64,000 nt of DNA from Lineus longissimus (lineage: Eukaryota; Nemertea; Pilidiophora; Heteronemertea; Lineidae), in NCBI RefSeq assembly GCF_910592395.1, contig NC_088316.1, positions 8,308,001-8,372,000 of the forward strand. The letters run 5' to 3'. The notes below the pieces were generated by a model that was not told the origin of the DNA, did not search any database, and saw nothing but the letters and a program-made list of their open reading frames with translations. Positions 22,673 to 32,529 of this stretch are shown in pieces. Position 1 is the first letter of the stretch. Every line of letters starts with the position of its first letter. The position numbers and the translations under genes are program-made.

Positions 22673-24804
22673 ATGGCGGCAAATAGGTGCAGGCTTTCTG
22701 TTGATCAGGTTCTGGCTGAAATTTGTGCCGATTCTGACAGTGCTTCGGACTTTTGTGATACGGAGGATGAAAGTGCGAATGAAGGGGTTGATAGTGATCA
22801 TGCAGGCGATATTTCTGAACCCGATATCGAGCCAGGGGATGGTTTTGGCGGTGGTGATCAAAACGAAAGTGGTAGTGCTAGTGGTTTCAGTGACAATAAC
22901 AATGGCAATGCATCTGACAGTGACAGTGATTATGATAATATTCGGCCTCCCGTTAGGCCTAGAGGCCGTGGTACAGGCGGTAACCAAGGGCCAGGTCGTG
23001 GTAGAGGTAGGGCCCAAGCCCAAGGGCCGGACCGTGCACATGATGGAGACGGGGCCCAAGGGCGTGGCCGTGCACGTGGTAGAGGTGGGGCCCGAGGGCG
23101 GGGCCGTGCTCGTGGTAGAGGTGGGGCCCGAGGGCGGGGCCGTGCTCGTGGTAGAGGTGCAGGGGCCCCCAGAGGCCAGGCTGGTGGTGCACCTGGCCAG
23201 CAAGCTGCTCAGCCTGGGCAGGGCAATGTGAATTGGACTCCTGCCAACCGGCAGCCACAGATTAACCCTTGTGCTGGTAACCCGGGGGCAACTGGTGATG
23301 CTGTAGATATGGATGGTGGACCTTTGGAACATTTTCAACTGTTCATTTCGGATGAGTTTTTGGAGACTATTGTAAATCAAACAAACTTGTATGCAGACCA
23401 ACATTTTGCAGAAATGCTGGCTGGTAATGTTGAACTTTCTCCACATGCTAGGGCTAGGAGTTGGAAAGATGTAACTATTCAAGAAATGAAAATGTTTTTT
23501 GGATTAGTTCTGTTGACAGGGATTGTGAAAAAAAGGAGGAGTATTGGTGCACTGATGAGGAAATAGCTACCCCATACTTCAATCAGAGGATGTCTAGGAA
23601 CAGGTTCCAACTTATAAACAAGTTCTTGCATTTCAATGACAACAGTGCCCGACCTGCGGACGACCAAGATAGACTATATAAAGTTCGCCCCCAGCTTGAT
23701 TATCTGGTTCGTAGGTTTTGTGAAATGTACGTCCCCCATTCTCAAATATCCATCGACGAAGGCATGATCAAGTGGAAGGGACGCCTTGCTTTCAGGGTTT
23801 ATAATCCTGCCAAACCAGTGAAGTATGGGATAAAAGCTTATGTGTTAGCTGACTCAGTAAATGCATATTGTTGGAATCTAATTATCTACGAGGGTGTGGC
23901 ACGTACCCTTCGTGAGATTGTTTTTCACTTGATGGATAGGCTCGTTGGTCAGTTTTACTCGCTTTATATGGACAACTTCTACAACAGTGTTGCACTGAGC
24001 ATGGCACTTCTACAAGCAGATACATATACATGTGGGACTCTCAGGAGGAATCGTGGTGAACCCCAAGAGATTCGAGAAGCTGGGACCCCAGGTCATCGCC
24101 TTCAAAGAGGGGATGTTGTAGCTCGTGACAATGGTCAGGTGCTTGTTGTTGCCTGGCAGGATAACAGAACTGTTAGGGCTCTTAGCACAAGGCATGAGAA
24201 TAGAGTAGAGAATGTGAGGGTCAGAATAAGGGGTGGAGGATACAATCATGTTGACAAACCAGGTTGCATTACTGAATATAACAAATATATGTGCGGTGTC
24301 GACAGGATCGATCAGATGATTTCATATTATCCGTGTGTGAGAAAAACAGTCAAATGGCCTAAAAAGGTTGTGTACTATCTCATTGAACTGGCATTGAATA
24401 ATGCCCTGGTCATATTCAATGAAAAGTATGATGATTCAGAATATAAACTTGACCTGTATGACTTCCAGAAGCAAGTTGCAAAGGGACTTTGTACTGCAGG
24501 AACTAAAAATCGAAGGGACGTACAGGACGCGAACTCTGATTCGGAGGAGGAGGTGGAGGACCAACAACCCCCAGGAAAGGTTCCTAAATTGGATCCTATG
24601 TGCAGACTGACAGGTGGATTCAAGGATCACAAAATGAAACAGTTTCCACCAGCTGCAGGAAAGTTACATGGACAAAGGGCATGTAGGGTCTGCACCAAAC
24701 GCGGAATTCGCCACGATACGCGAAATTACTGCGTAAAGTGCAAAATACCACTTTGTTGGGGGGACTGCTACAATGACTATCACTACAAAAAAAAATATTA
24801 TTGA
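22673..24804 (+). pseudogene. piggyBac transposase, one frameshift in an A7 run
   Basis: Cut-and-paste transposase of the enclosing element. The 5' frame (22673-23566) has an acidic N-terminus and an RG/RGG-rich stretch, then the domain start (SWKDVTIQEM, FFGLVLLTGIVKK). The 3' frame continues with EEYWCTDEE and MSRNRFQLI to TGA at 24802-24804. The switch is -1 at the run 23528-23534 (seven A; eight would keep frame). The catalytic aspartates are visible in SIDEGMIKWKG, YMDNFYNS and GVDRIDQM, the usual D-D-D. The C-terminus keeps a Cys-rich zinc domain (CRVC ... YCVKC ... CWGDC). Total length would be about 710 residues, long for the family because of the RG-rich N-terminus. The indel may be a sequencing error, an inactivating mutation or slippage. 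Confidence 0.85.
23060..23165 (+). repeat. Minisatellite encoding RG repeats in the transposase
   Basis: A unit of about 36 bases (GGGGCCGTGCTCGTGGTAGA plus GGTGGGGCCCGAGGGC) occurs about three times, GC-rich compared with the surroundings, and encodes RGRARGRGGARG-type repeats. Confidence 0.7.
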
Positions 24805-24939
24805 CTGTACAAATGTTCTACAAGACCCAGAGACACTGTAAAAAAAGAATCAAGACATTTGGCATAAGATTACATATTTTATTACATTATTGAAAAAGTG
24901 GTAAATACAGTGGAAGTCTGGCAGGGAAGGGGGATACAA

Positions 24940-24945
24940 AATAAA
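24940..24945 (+). terminator. Polyadenylation signal of the piggyBac transposase
   Basis: AATAAA, 136 bases after the stop and just inside the right terminal repeat. Confidence 0.4.
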
Positions 24946-24970
24946 AAGGCTCTGGCAGTGAAAGGGTTAA

Positions 24971-25034
24971 ATGCCACTTGTTAAAAACAGCTGTTCCAAC
25001 CATGTCAATTGCCTTTAATGCCCGAGGCTGCTGA
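24971..25034 (+). pseudogene. 3' part of the interrupted THAP ORF
   Basis: Continues the frame of 12824-13065 after removal of the piggyBac and one TTAA copy. It encodes KTAVPT, matching the THAP-domain end motif, and stops at 25032-25034. Confidence 0.6.
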
Positions 25035-25117
25035 GGTCGGTTGTTATACATAATGTGTAGGCCCTATTGGGGCCTGTGATACCGCATAGTGTCTTCTTGT
25101 GTTCCAGCCATAGCAAG

Positions 25118-25185
25118 GTGACAGCGACACAGGTCAGTGTCAGTGACAGCCACTGTCAATGACAGATTATTGTCATCTGACATCT
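25118..25185. repeat. Cluster of TGACAG/CTGTCA words
   Basis: TGACAG occurs at least three times, with CTGTCA and related CTGACA words between, in about 65 bases of the outer transposon. TGACAG is the TALE homeodomain (Meis/TGIF) core. It may be a subterminal transposase or THAP binding region; that is speculation. Confidence 0.35.
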
Positions 25186-25209
25186 AGGCCTATCTAACGT
25201 TGCACGGCA

Positions 25210-25583
25210 TTATATCGTCACGTCAAGATGATTGTGCATAATACCGTCACTTTTTAATAGTAGTTCAGCGTCATGACATAACTGGCGATACAACACAGAC
25301 GAGGCGAAACAATATTGTGCAACATTAGTCTGTTCAAAAATCATACATGTTATGCATCTGCAACCATCTAAATCAATGTCTTCTTTGCTATATCGGCAGG
25401 TCTGCCATGCAAATTGATTAACCACAAATTCTAATCACTTTCATCCGAATGATCACTCTCATTATGATCTAGTGATATTAATGGCTCGAACATGTACGGC
25501 TCAACGTTTAAATATCCTTCTGTATCGACCAAAACATCCTCAAATTCACTGCTCTCACTCTCTGAACTGTATGCGGAAGCCAT
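25210..25583 (-). pseudogene. P2X7-like C-terminal (intracellular zinc domain) remnant
   Basis: The ATG at 25583-25581 opens a 50-codon acidic frame with EPYMFEPL, then TAG at 25433-25431. In another frame 25425-25210 gives DGCRCIT, an F and then C...SSVLYRQLC. The order PYxFEP, acidic stretch, then Cys-rich CIT...F...C...VL matches the N-terminal and core parts of P2X purinoceptor 7-like domain proteins that are expanded in invertebrate genomes. Expected WCxCxxC residues between the two are lost. A TACGTCA word lies 27 bases upstream of the ATG. At least one frameshift is needed, so this is a remnant; the assignment is moderate. Confidence 0.4.
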
Positions 25584-25822
25584 CTTGCTTTGTTCTGACT
25601 GGCCTGATCTACGTCATCAAAAAATCCCTAGCGGCCATATGTGGAACTAATCTAAAGTTGTGTGTGGTGGGAAATTCAAATAGTTTAAAATTGAAAATTG
25701 AAATAACTAAATAATGACTTTATTATTAGAATTTTTTTAATGTCTGGGATCTTGTTTTTTTAACCCTCAACATATTTCATGAGTATCAAGCATGTTTTCA
25801 AACCTTGATATATGGCCTTTAA

Positions 25823-25945
25823 TCCCTGGTGCTAAGACCATGATACCTGGTGGGGATAGTCCGCCGGACTATGGTCCCTAGTGCACGATGACCCCCGGAC
25901 TATGGTCCCTAGGACTTATAGTCTCTGGACTATACCTCCAGGGGA
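25823..25945. repeat. Palindrome array R, right part
   Basis: ATAGTCCGCCGGACTAT (25856-25872), CCCCCGGACTAT (near 25890-25902) and TATAGTCTCTGGACTATA (25917-25934) repeat with about 30-bp spacing, followed by a half site. Same family as 9673-9810. It was continuous with 12466-12518 before the outer transposon inserted. Confidence 0.6.
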
Positions 25946-27942
25946 CTATGACCACTTCTATATCGGGTCAAGTTTTTTTCGTTGACGGTATACACACACT
26001 CTCTAACCATTAAGCTCGCTCAAGAGCTCCCTATCAATTAGACATGAGTATGTTTTTAACTGTCAAGTGCATTGCATATTTCGAGAATGGAGATGTATTG
26101 AGAAGATATTTGGTGTGGCAAGTCTACAGATAGGCCCTATAAAGAAATTATTTGATGAAAAAATTAATTTTGAATTTAGTTAATTTGGCAAAAGGGGGCG
26201 TTTTTAGATTTGGTTAAAATTTACAATCCCCGATCGGAAATGACGTAGTTTGATCGCATTCAACTGTAAATCCATTGAACAGTGGTGTTTCGTTAGTCAA
26301 CCGATGACCTTTTTTTGGGGTGTGATCGGGGATTGTAAACTCGTTCCTTAGATTTTTCTGCCAGCGGGCTGAAAAGAGTGGAAATATCAACGTCTGTCCA
26401 TTTTGTCAATTATCAAAAAATTTCGGTGGTCAACTACCAGCTTACTTTTCACCATTTACTTCCCGCTGTCCAGAATATCATATCAAAATTTCAGATTGCC
26501 CACCCCTGGCAGTGTTTGATGCGTCACGGTCAAATATTGACAATTTAACTGCTAAAAGGTTTAAAACTCAATGGTGGTCTTGTCTCGTGCGTAAATGTAA
26601 ACACTCGCCCTCGGACGCCATTTTCTCCCGATCTGGAAGTCAATGGAATTGGAAGTGGCAAAACGCATTGATTTTTACGCAATTTTAGTGTCTCTTTACT
26701 AGTGTATTCTGTTCTCTAATTATCACTGAATACCTCTAACATCCACATCTTTTCCAATACCATACTTTTGATAAGCACATCGGCATTAAATGATTAAAAA
26801 AATTTAGCGGACGAAAACTGTTCATGCACGCATGCAATTCAGCGCCATCACCGATCACGTGATGTCTGCAGTCCGAAATGTTGGTCCTCATGTCGTCATG
26901 AACTGATGGTCATGTTAGTGGAATTTTCTCGAATGTACGCGATGATGACGTGCCCCGTTAACAGGACATAACATCTATTTCAAAATGTGTTTCTGATGTG
27001 ATTGCATGAGAACAACCCATTTGTGTCGTATATCACTGGAAACGCCCGATATCCCTGATTCTGCAGGATATTAAATCGGGCATTTTATTTCTAAGCGTCG
27101 CATTGGCGCCTAGCTCTGTTGACCATCCCAAATTCCAGTAGCATAGGCCTATTGCCAATTGGGTCGGAAAATCTGAATCACGGAAAACCCCGAATATTAT
27201 ACATTTCTTCCTGTATAATTCTTACAGTGAGCATTCTCCCGTGAAAGACAGTTGCTTACGCTACACAAAAATCAAAAAAAATCGAGGGTCAACCATTGAA
27301 CTTTTGAGAAACAGGTTATCCTTGCCTATGATCCTTGCATATATCTTTGGGTGACATTGCAATGAGACCCGATGGGGTATATCATAGTGGTTCTTGAATA
27401 ATCATATGTAACCGGGCAAGACTAGGTCTAGAGGGCGGAGTTTACTACAAAGATTTCTTGAGTAGGCCTATGCACACCCACTCCAGTTGATATCCTTTTG
27501 AGGGCCTAATTAAATGTATGATACATCTTCAGTTGTACAAGAAGGTGTAGAAGGCATTATAGGCAAGGATAACCTGCGTGTTAAATTTTGCACAAATCAG
27601 CGAAAAATGCACCAACTGGCACTGGACGACATTTCAACAAGTGCCCGACGCACATTCCAAGTTAAGTGTACACATACGTCGGCAACAACAGTAAAATGCG
27701 TAGTTTCTTGTTAGCCGCCTATTGAGTAGCGCCTCATGTTTCAGAAACTCCAAATAACATGTCTTTGCCAAAACTGCTAAATCTACATTGGCATACTGTG
27801 AGGACCAAGAAATCAATGATTTTTTAGGTACTACGGATAGCGGTTGACCGCGCATGAATAAAAACCCTCCCTAGTGAGACCCAGATTGATGCATCTCCGC
27901 CATCTCTTGAGGGGCACGGCGAGGATTGGCCTGCAGTGCACA
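25946..27942. other. Unassigned DNA between the nested cluster and the older Gypsy element
   Basis: No frame matches a protein I recognise. It contains a 120-bp segment bounded by 16-bp inverted repeats (26220-26339) and a few TAGGCCTA words. Confidence 0.5.
26220..26339. repeat. 120-bp segment with perfect 16-bp terminal inverted repeats
   Basis: TTTACAATCCCCGATC at 26220-26235 is repeated inverted at 26324-26339. A small MITE or a long hairpin are both possible; no clear target duplication is seen. Confidence 0.5.
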
Positions 27943-28056
27943 CTTGATTGCAAATGGCGATCAGTTTTTGCTCGTCCGCTAAAAATATATTTCGCTTATG
28001 TCAATTTTCTTTTCCAAAGTAAAGATTCGTACACTTTTGGAATGTTACACGTATAT
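27943..28056. repeat. Flanking direct repeat, left copy (about 114 bp)
   Basis: CTTGATTGCAAATGGCGATC through ACACGTATAT directly abuts the start of the 5' LTR at 28057. The same sequence, about 96% identical, directly follows the 3' LTR at 36340-36453. Confidence 0.8.
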
Positions 28057-28527
28057 TGTGGGAAATGTTCCCTTTAAGGATTGGCCAGTCGTGCTTGCCC
28101 TGGTCTGAAACTGACCAAACCACGATCAGGAATGGAACTTACAATGGTAACAATGGCCTATCCTGAAGCTGAATGGGCTTAGAGTGGGTGAGTTAAGGCC
28201 TTCATACACTACATGACAAAAGTAGAAATCAGCTGCTTCAAAAGTCACCTTCGACAAAAGGCATTCTGGTGACATTCCACAGAAGTCGAAATTTCTCCAC
28301 ACACTGATAGACATGTGGACGTGCAAAACGCAACTGCGACATATGTTTCCAGGTGAAACTCGACAGTAGTCAATAATGTAGCACACATTTGCTACAAAAT
28401 GATCCCGACCATTTGCCACAAATATTTTTGCGACGTTCCACAGTTGTTGACTGGTCACTACACATTCATGACATTCTACGTCAACAATGACCAAAACTCT
28501 TCCACACCGACGTCACACTTCATAACC

Positions 28528-28608
28528 ATGGCAGACACCGAACTGGTCGCATCGGTATGTCTGTCTCTCATTGTCATCATTCGGCAAAGACGAACCAGAC
28601 GAATGTGA
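28528..28608 (+). pseudogene. Possible Harbinger transposase N-terminal fragment
   Basis: ATG at 28528 opens a 26-codon frame beginning MADTELVAS and ending in a basic RRTRR stretch before TGA. Harbinger nuclease ORFs often start with such a helical, Arg-rich segment; the DDE domain is missing. A GACGTCAC word ends 11 bases before the ATG. Confidence 0.3.
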
Positions 28609-28924
28609 TTTTCTTGATTGCGTCATCTGCTGTTAGCATAAACAACGGCGGGTATTAAAACAGTACAAGCACTCAAGTATAATCAACAAGAATGAGATTT
28701 ACCTTTTTGTCTCAGAATCTTTGGACTATATGATTGTAGCCTGTGTACCACGCAAAGGGAAGTGGCTCTGCGTGCGATTTGCTCTGTCCTCATTCTAATT
28801 TAAACGACCAACATAGATTCATAGGTAGTGGATGAATTGCAATCCAAATCACAGGGTTTACACCCAATTTTCTTGTATTGTTTTCCAAGCAAATAATATT
28901 AAACCTGATATTGATATATTTTGT

Positions 28925-29180
28925 TCATTTATTTCTTGGGTAAACGTGTATTGAAATTGGTCGGGGCATATTTACCAACATCACCAATGTGAACCTTAAC
29001 GGTGACGTCCAATTCAGTAGCGATTTTGGCGATCTTTTTCCTCTTTTCGTTCCTATCGTGGTACAGAGGGGACTTGACATTGAAAAGACATTCTTGCACC
29101 CCCCAAAGATCACAAAATCTTGATGTTTTTTCTAAAAACCACATAGCCATCTTCCTGTCCCATGAGCAGCAGGTCTCCAA
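28925..29180 (-). pseudogene. MADF (Myb/SANT-like) domain fragment of the Harbinger element
   Basis: The frame shows FLEKTSRFCDLWG, then SPLYHDRNEKRKK and IAKIATELD, which fits the MADF pattern (L...P.LWD.....Y.DR..K..AW..IA..L). The expected aromatic residue before IA is replaced and the C-terminal VK..W..LR block is lost to a frame change. PIF/Harbinger elements carry such a DNA-binding protein beside the transposase, which supports the element's classification. Confidence 0.5.
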
Positions 29181-29707
29181 AAATTGAACATATTCAATTC
29201 AGCTGTCCACAGGCTTTCCACAGAGGTTAGCATGCCCACAAATGTCACTGAGTGAATACACACTAAATGACTTTTGAAAAAGATGACTCAAGAGTTTGAA
29301 GCTGAAGCGGCCACCTGAAACATGGTCACAATAGTCGTAATCATCTACACACCTATTGACTTTTGTGGTTAACGTTAATACAACTTTCAACAAGGCTGGA
29401 TACTTCGTAACAAAAGTTCCAATCGTATACACATTGCAACATTTTTTGGGAAACAGGCTAGCCACAAAATGACTTTTGTCATGCAGTGTATGGAGGCCTT
29501 TATGTTAGTTAGACACTTGTACAATAGAATTAGTATGTAGGATATTTAGAAGATATAGCTAGCGCACAAGAGCCAAGACAACCTTCGAGAGAGGACTAGA
29601 ACTACTGCTTGTGGAGAAGCCAGGAATACCTTGCTGGACTGTACTGTACTGTATGTATGGAGTGAATAAAGACACTATTATATACACCGCCGCCCGCCAT
29701 TCTTACA

Positions 29708-29727
29708 AATGGTGTCGGAGGTACAGG
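29708..29727 (+). promoter_or_regulatory. Primer-binding site of the older Gypsy element
   Basis: AATGGTGTCGGAGGTACAGG directly follows the 5' LTR; TGG two bases in is the expected start of a tRNA-complementary site. Confidence 0.5.
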
Positions 29728-30466
29728 AATGAATTTTATGTCGGGGTACACGAACGGATTTGGTTTCTGTATTGCATGTTTCCAATTTCCGATTTTTTAT
29801 CGATGGAATTTAACTGGTCCTCCAAAACCTTCTATAGAATATTTCGACCAGCAGATTCGATTGTTTCATTTTGGTAATTAGGTGGCAACAAGTTTGGTAC
29901 TAACTTGTGTGACTTTCGTGAATTGCATTAGTATTTCACATATTTTGCTAGATTTAACTAGTCGGTATAAACAGATAAACGTCTATTAGGACATTTTGAT
30001 TAGCGAATTCCGGTCGATATATATTGGGTACTTTATCTTACATTTGATATTGGTACTTATCTGACATTGGGTGATTGACTGAATTAATTTTTCAAATTCG
30101 TTCTTATTTGGCATTGCATTTATTCAGTGCAAGGTACTTATTTCGTATAAGGTGGTTATTTTGAATCACGTACGTATCTGACTATTTCTTTTGTACTTTC
30201 GTATGACTTTGACATTTTGCTTTGCTTTGTATTTTGAATGTGTATTTAAAATGGTGAGACTGAAACTTTGAATTCATCACTATTTTTGTGCCCGTATTTT
30301 TTTGAAACTAGATCGGCACTCTGCATTGGTATTTAACCCTTTGTTTGGGTATGAAATCATTTTGTATGACCAATAGCCAAGCCTATAGTCAGTATTGATA
30401 ACTTGTGATTTGCATTGGACTCATTATACTATTTATTAATTTGTACTTCGGTTGTGATTGTGTGAT

Positions 30467-32460
30467 ATGGACAACATGCCCGACAAAGAGGTAGCCGGTG
30501 GTGCCCAGGCTTTACCACCATATCAGAAGGGTCAAGACCGCATTGTGCTCAGTACAGCATCCCTAGAGCAGTTGATGACAATCAAGGGTACCAAAGATGC
30601 AAGAGGACAACTGATCCGTAATTATTGCCATGATGAAGGGACCACTACGTCTGTCAGAGGTGATAGAGCACTAATTTCAACTTAGAATTTTGGATCAACA
30701 ACTACTTGAATAATGTGGTGGATCTTCACTTGGACAGGGTACAGCATCATGATATCTCATATCGCAGGTCCCATGTGATGCTGAATCGTCAGGTCTCCAA
30801 AAGAGAGTACACGATTTGGAAGTTACCATTGGGGGTCTCAGATTTGAGTGCAAGGATTACGAGGAAAAACTGAGAGAGGCTGAGGAAGAAATCAAGAGTC
30901 AGAAGAATAAAGTCAAATTTGCAACCGAAGCTGGAGATACGAAGATGAAGGAAGTGGCTGCCCAATTCGAGACGTTTTTCGATGTAGCGAGGGAAGGACA
31001 TGATAAGGAGTTGGATAAGGCAAATTTGCTGTGGAAGCAGGCGAAGCGAAGGCGAGGGCTCTGTTTGCTCAGTTCCAGGAACTTCTTCAGGATGCCAAGG
31101 AAGAGCATAAGACGGAAATGACTGAGGCCAACGTAGCCATCGGGGAAGGTGAGGCAAGGTTGAAAGATCTGATTGAGAAATTTGGGAAGCGTTTGGAAGA
31201 AACCAAAGAGGGTCATGTACAGGAGGTTAGCAAGACGCTTAAAATGATGAGGAACACAAGGGATTCTCTCGAATCGGAGATGAGGGGTCTGGGAGAGATT
31301 ATTCATGATCGTGAGCATGAAGTCAAACAGTTGTCGGATGAAATAGATGATATGAACCTGAAACATCAGATAGAGATGGGAGAAATGTATGAGAATTATA
31401 GGAAGGAAGTTGACATAGTACGGAGGGAGGCCAAACTTAAGGGAAGTTCCTTGAGCCAGAAGATACAGGAGTTGTCTAACCGAAGAGATTCTTCTGCAGC
31501 CGGGTCGTCATGTAGTAAAGAACCAAGTCGAGAGTCACAACACTGAGATGACACCAGAAGACCTCGGAGCCAAGATGTCAGAGAACTTCTTAACTCAGAT
31601 GATGAGGCTAGGGGATTTCAGAATCGCGATAGCCTAAGAAGACCTTAGGACCTGCACTCTGCCGAAACGAGGGATGTGTCAACTCGTGATTCATCGTCCG
31701 TCGAAGGGATGCCCCAGCATGATATTCCAGTGGACCGAAGGCCGTATCCATACCAACCACAAGAGAGAAGCAGGGTAAACAGTCGGAATGGAGACAATCG
31801 AACGAGAGACAGTTCATATAATGGATTGAGGAACAACCATGGTTATGAGGTCCCTAAAACCAGACACTACCAACAACCTATTTCAACGCCGTATCATCCA
31901 AGAGAGAACCGTCCATCCTACTTCCCAATGCCAATGACTGGTAACAACGCCAGAGAGATTCCAGTGTCCTATTTCCCAGCGTCCATGGCTGATCTTTCAG
32001 CAGTTAGGTTGAAGCACCCCCAGCAGTAGCAAGGAGAGAAGTCCACTCTACCCGGCAGCGCGAGGATGAAACTATAGAAGATTATTCGCAGGGGGTCCAT
32101 ATGGCAACAATCAATGCATATCCAGATGCTCGGAAGAAAACGGTCTACGACATTTCTGTTGAAGTTTTCCTGAGGGGTATGCGCGACAAAAAGAACGGCT
32201 GAGATTATAATAGATAAGACTCCGGAGGATATTTTCTCTGCTCTCAAGTATGTGAAGACGACGCAAGCTAATCAACGCACGCTGTATGGGTAAACAGTTC
32301 CATCTGCTAGACGAGTCTCTTTCTTTGACGGATACGTGTCCGATGCTGATGAAGAGCCGCCAAGTGTGAGACTGTTGCAACCTAAACCATCTTTGAGTCG
32401 AGACACCAAGGAACAGAGGAGTGTTCCAACAAAAAAGAGCGACCAGTAGAATGACACTCC
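30467..32460 (+). pseudogene. Gag-like coiled-coil region of the older Gypsy element
   Basis: ATG at 30467 opens a 72-codon frame closed by TAG at 30683-30685. Strongly heptad-like, Glu/Lys-rich sequence follows in two frames (from about 30816, then 31031-31546), with a one-base shift near 31030. Across that shift three 36-residue repeats can be aligned, each with an AxEAG/GEG start, an AQF or EKF core and a GH or EH turn. A Tyr/Pro/Arg-rich segment follows (31676-32029) with further stops. I see no CCHC knuckle. It would be the structural protein of the element. Confidence 0.5.
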
Positions 32461-32529
32461 TACTCAAGTACCGCCACCTAACCAGGTCTACTCACTTCCA
32501 ACACTGGGACCAGAAATTATGTCACTGAT

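Larger units (their letters stand above)
13066..24966 (+). mobile_element. piggyBac DNA transposon (itself interrupted by a Gypsy element)
   Basis: Perfect 14-bp terminal inverted repeats CCCTTTCACTGCCA lie at 13066-13079 and, inverted, at 24953-24966. TTAA flanks both (13062-13065, 24967-24970), the invariant piggyBac target. CCC at the termini is typical. Removing the Gypsy insertion leaves about 2.5 kb, the usual size of an autonomous piggyBac. The single gene is a transposase at 22673-24804. Removing the element also restores the THAP frame around it, which proves both boundaries. Confidence 0.9.
12523..25818. mobile_element. Outer TTAA-flanked DNA transposon (Kolobok-like), host of nested insertions
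   Basis: The ends are inverted repeats: AGGCCATATATCTAGGTT at 12523-12540 and, read from the right end inwards (25818-25801), AGGCCATATATCAAGGTT, 17 of 18 identical. TTAA flanks both (12519-12522, 25819-25822), and the palindrome array outside resumes on both sides. Net of inner insertions the element is about 1.39 kb. It has a THAP ORF on plus near its left end and a P2X7-like remnant on minus near its right end. TTAA duplication plus THAP fits Kolobok; piggyBac also uses TTAA, so the superfamily is inference. No transposase core was found, so it is probably non-autonomous. Confidence 0.65.
28196..29499. mobile_element. PIF/Harbinger-like DNA transposon in the LTR
   Basis: Terminal inverted repeats of about 28 bp, 26 identical, begin AGGCCTTCATACACTACA (left) and AGGCCTCCATACACTGCA (right, read inwards). 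TTA duplications flank it (28193-28195, 29500-29502), and the other LTR shows the empty site GAGTTATGTT. A 3-bp TTA duplication plus a MADF-like ORF is characteristic of PIF/Harbinger. At 1.3 kb, with only fragments of the two expected genes, it is an internally deleted, non-autonomous copy. Confidence 0.75.
28057..29707 (+). repeat. 5' LTR of the older Gypsy element, split by a DNA transposon
   Basis: The LTR parts are 28057-28195 and 29500-29707; they rejoin to match 36006-36339 when 28196-29499 and one TTA are removed. Confidence 0.8.

Noticed and set aside
23528-23534. Programmed -1 frameshift in the piggyBac transposase
   Set aside because: In the zero frame the codons are AAA AAA AGG, which does not give a canonical X_XXY_YYZ heptamer, and piggyBac transposases are normally single-frame. 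A homopolymer indel is simpler.
23479-24630. Minus-strand frames opposite the piggyBac transposase
   Set aside because: Shadows of the transposase coding strand with no recognisable motif.
27514-27714. 66-codon plus-strand frame
   Set aside because: No recognisable motif or supporting context; probably chance.
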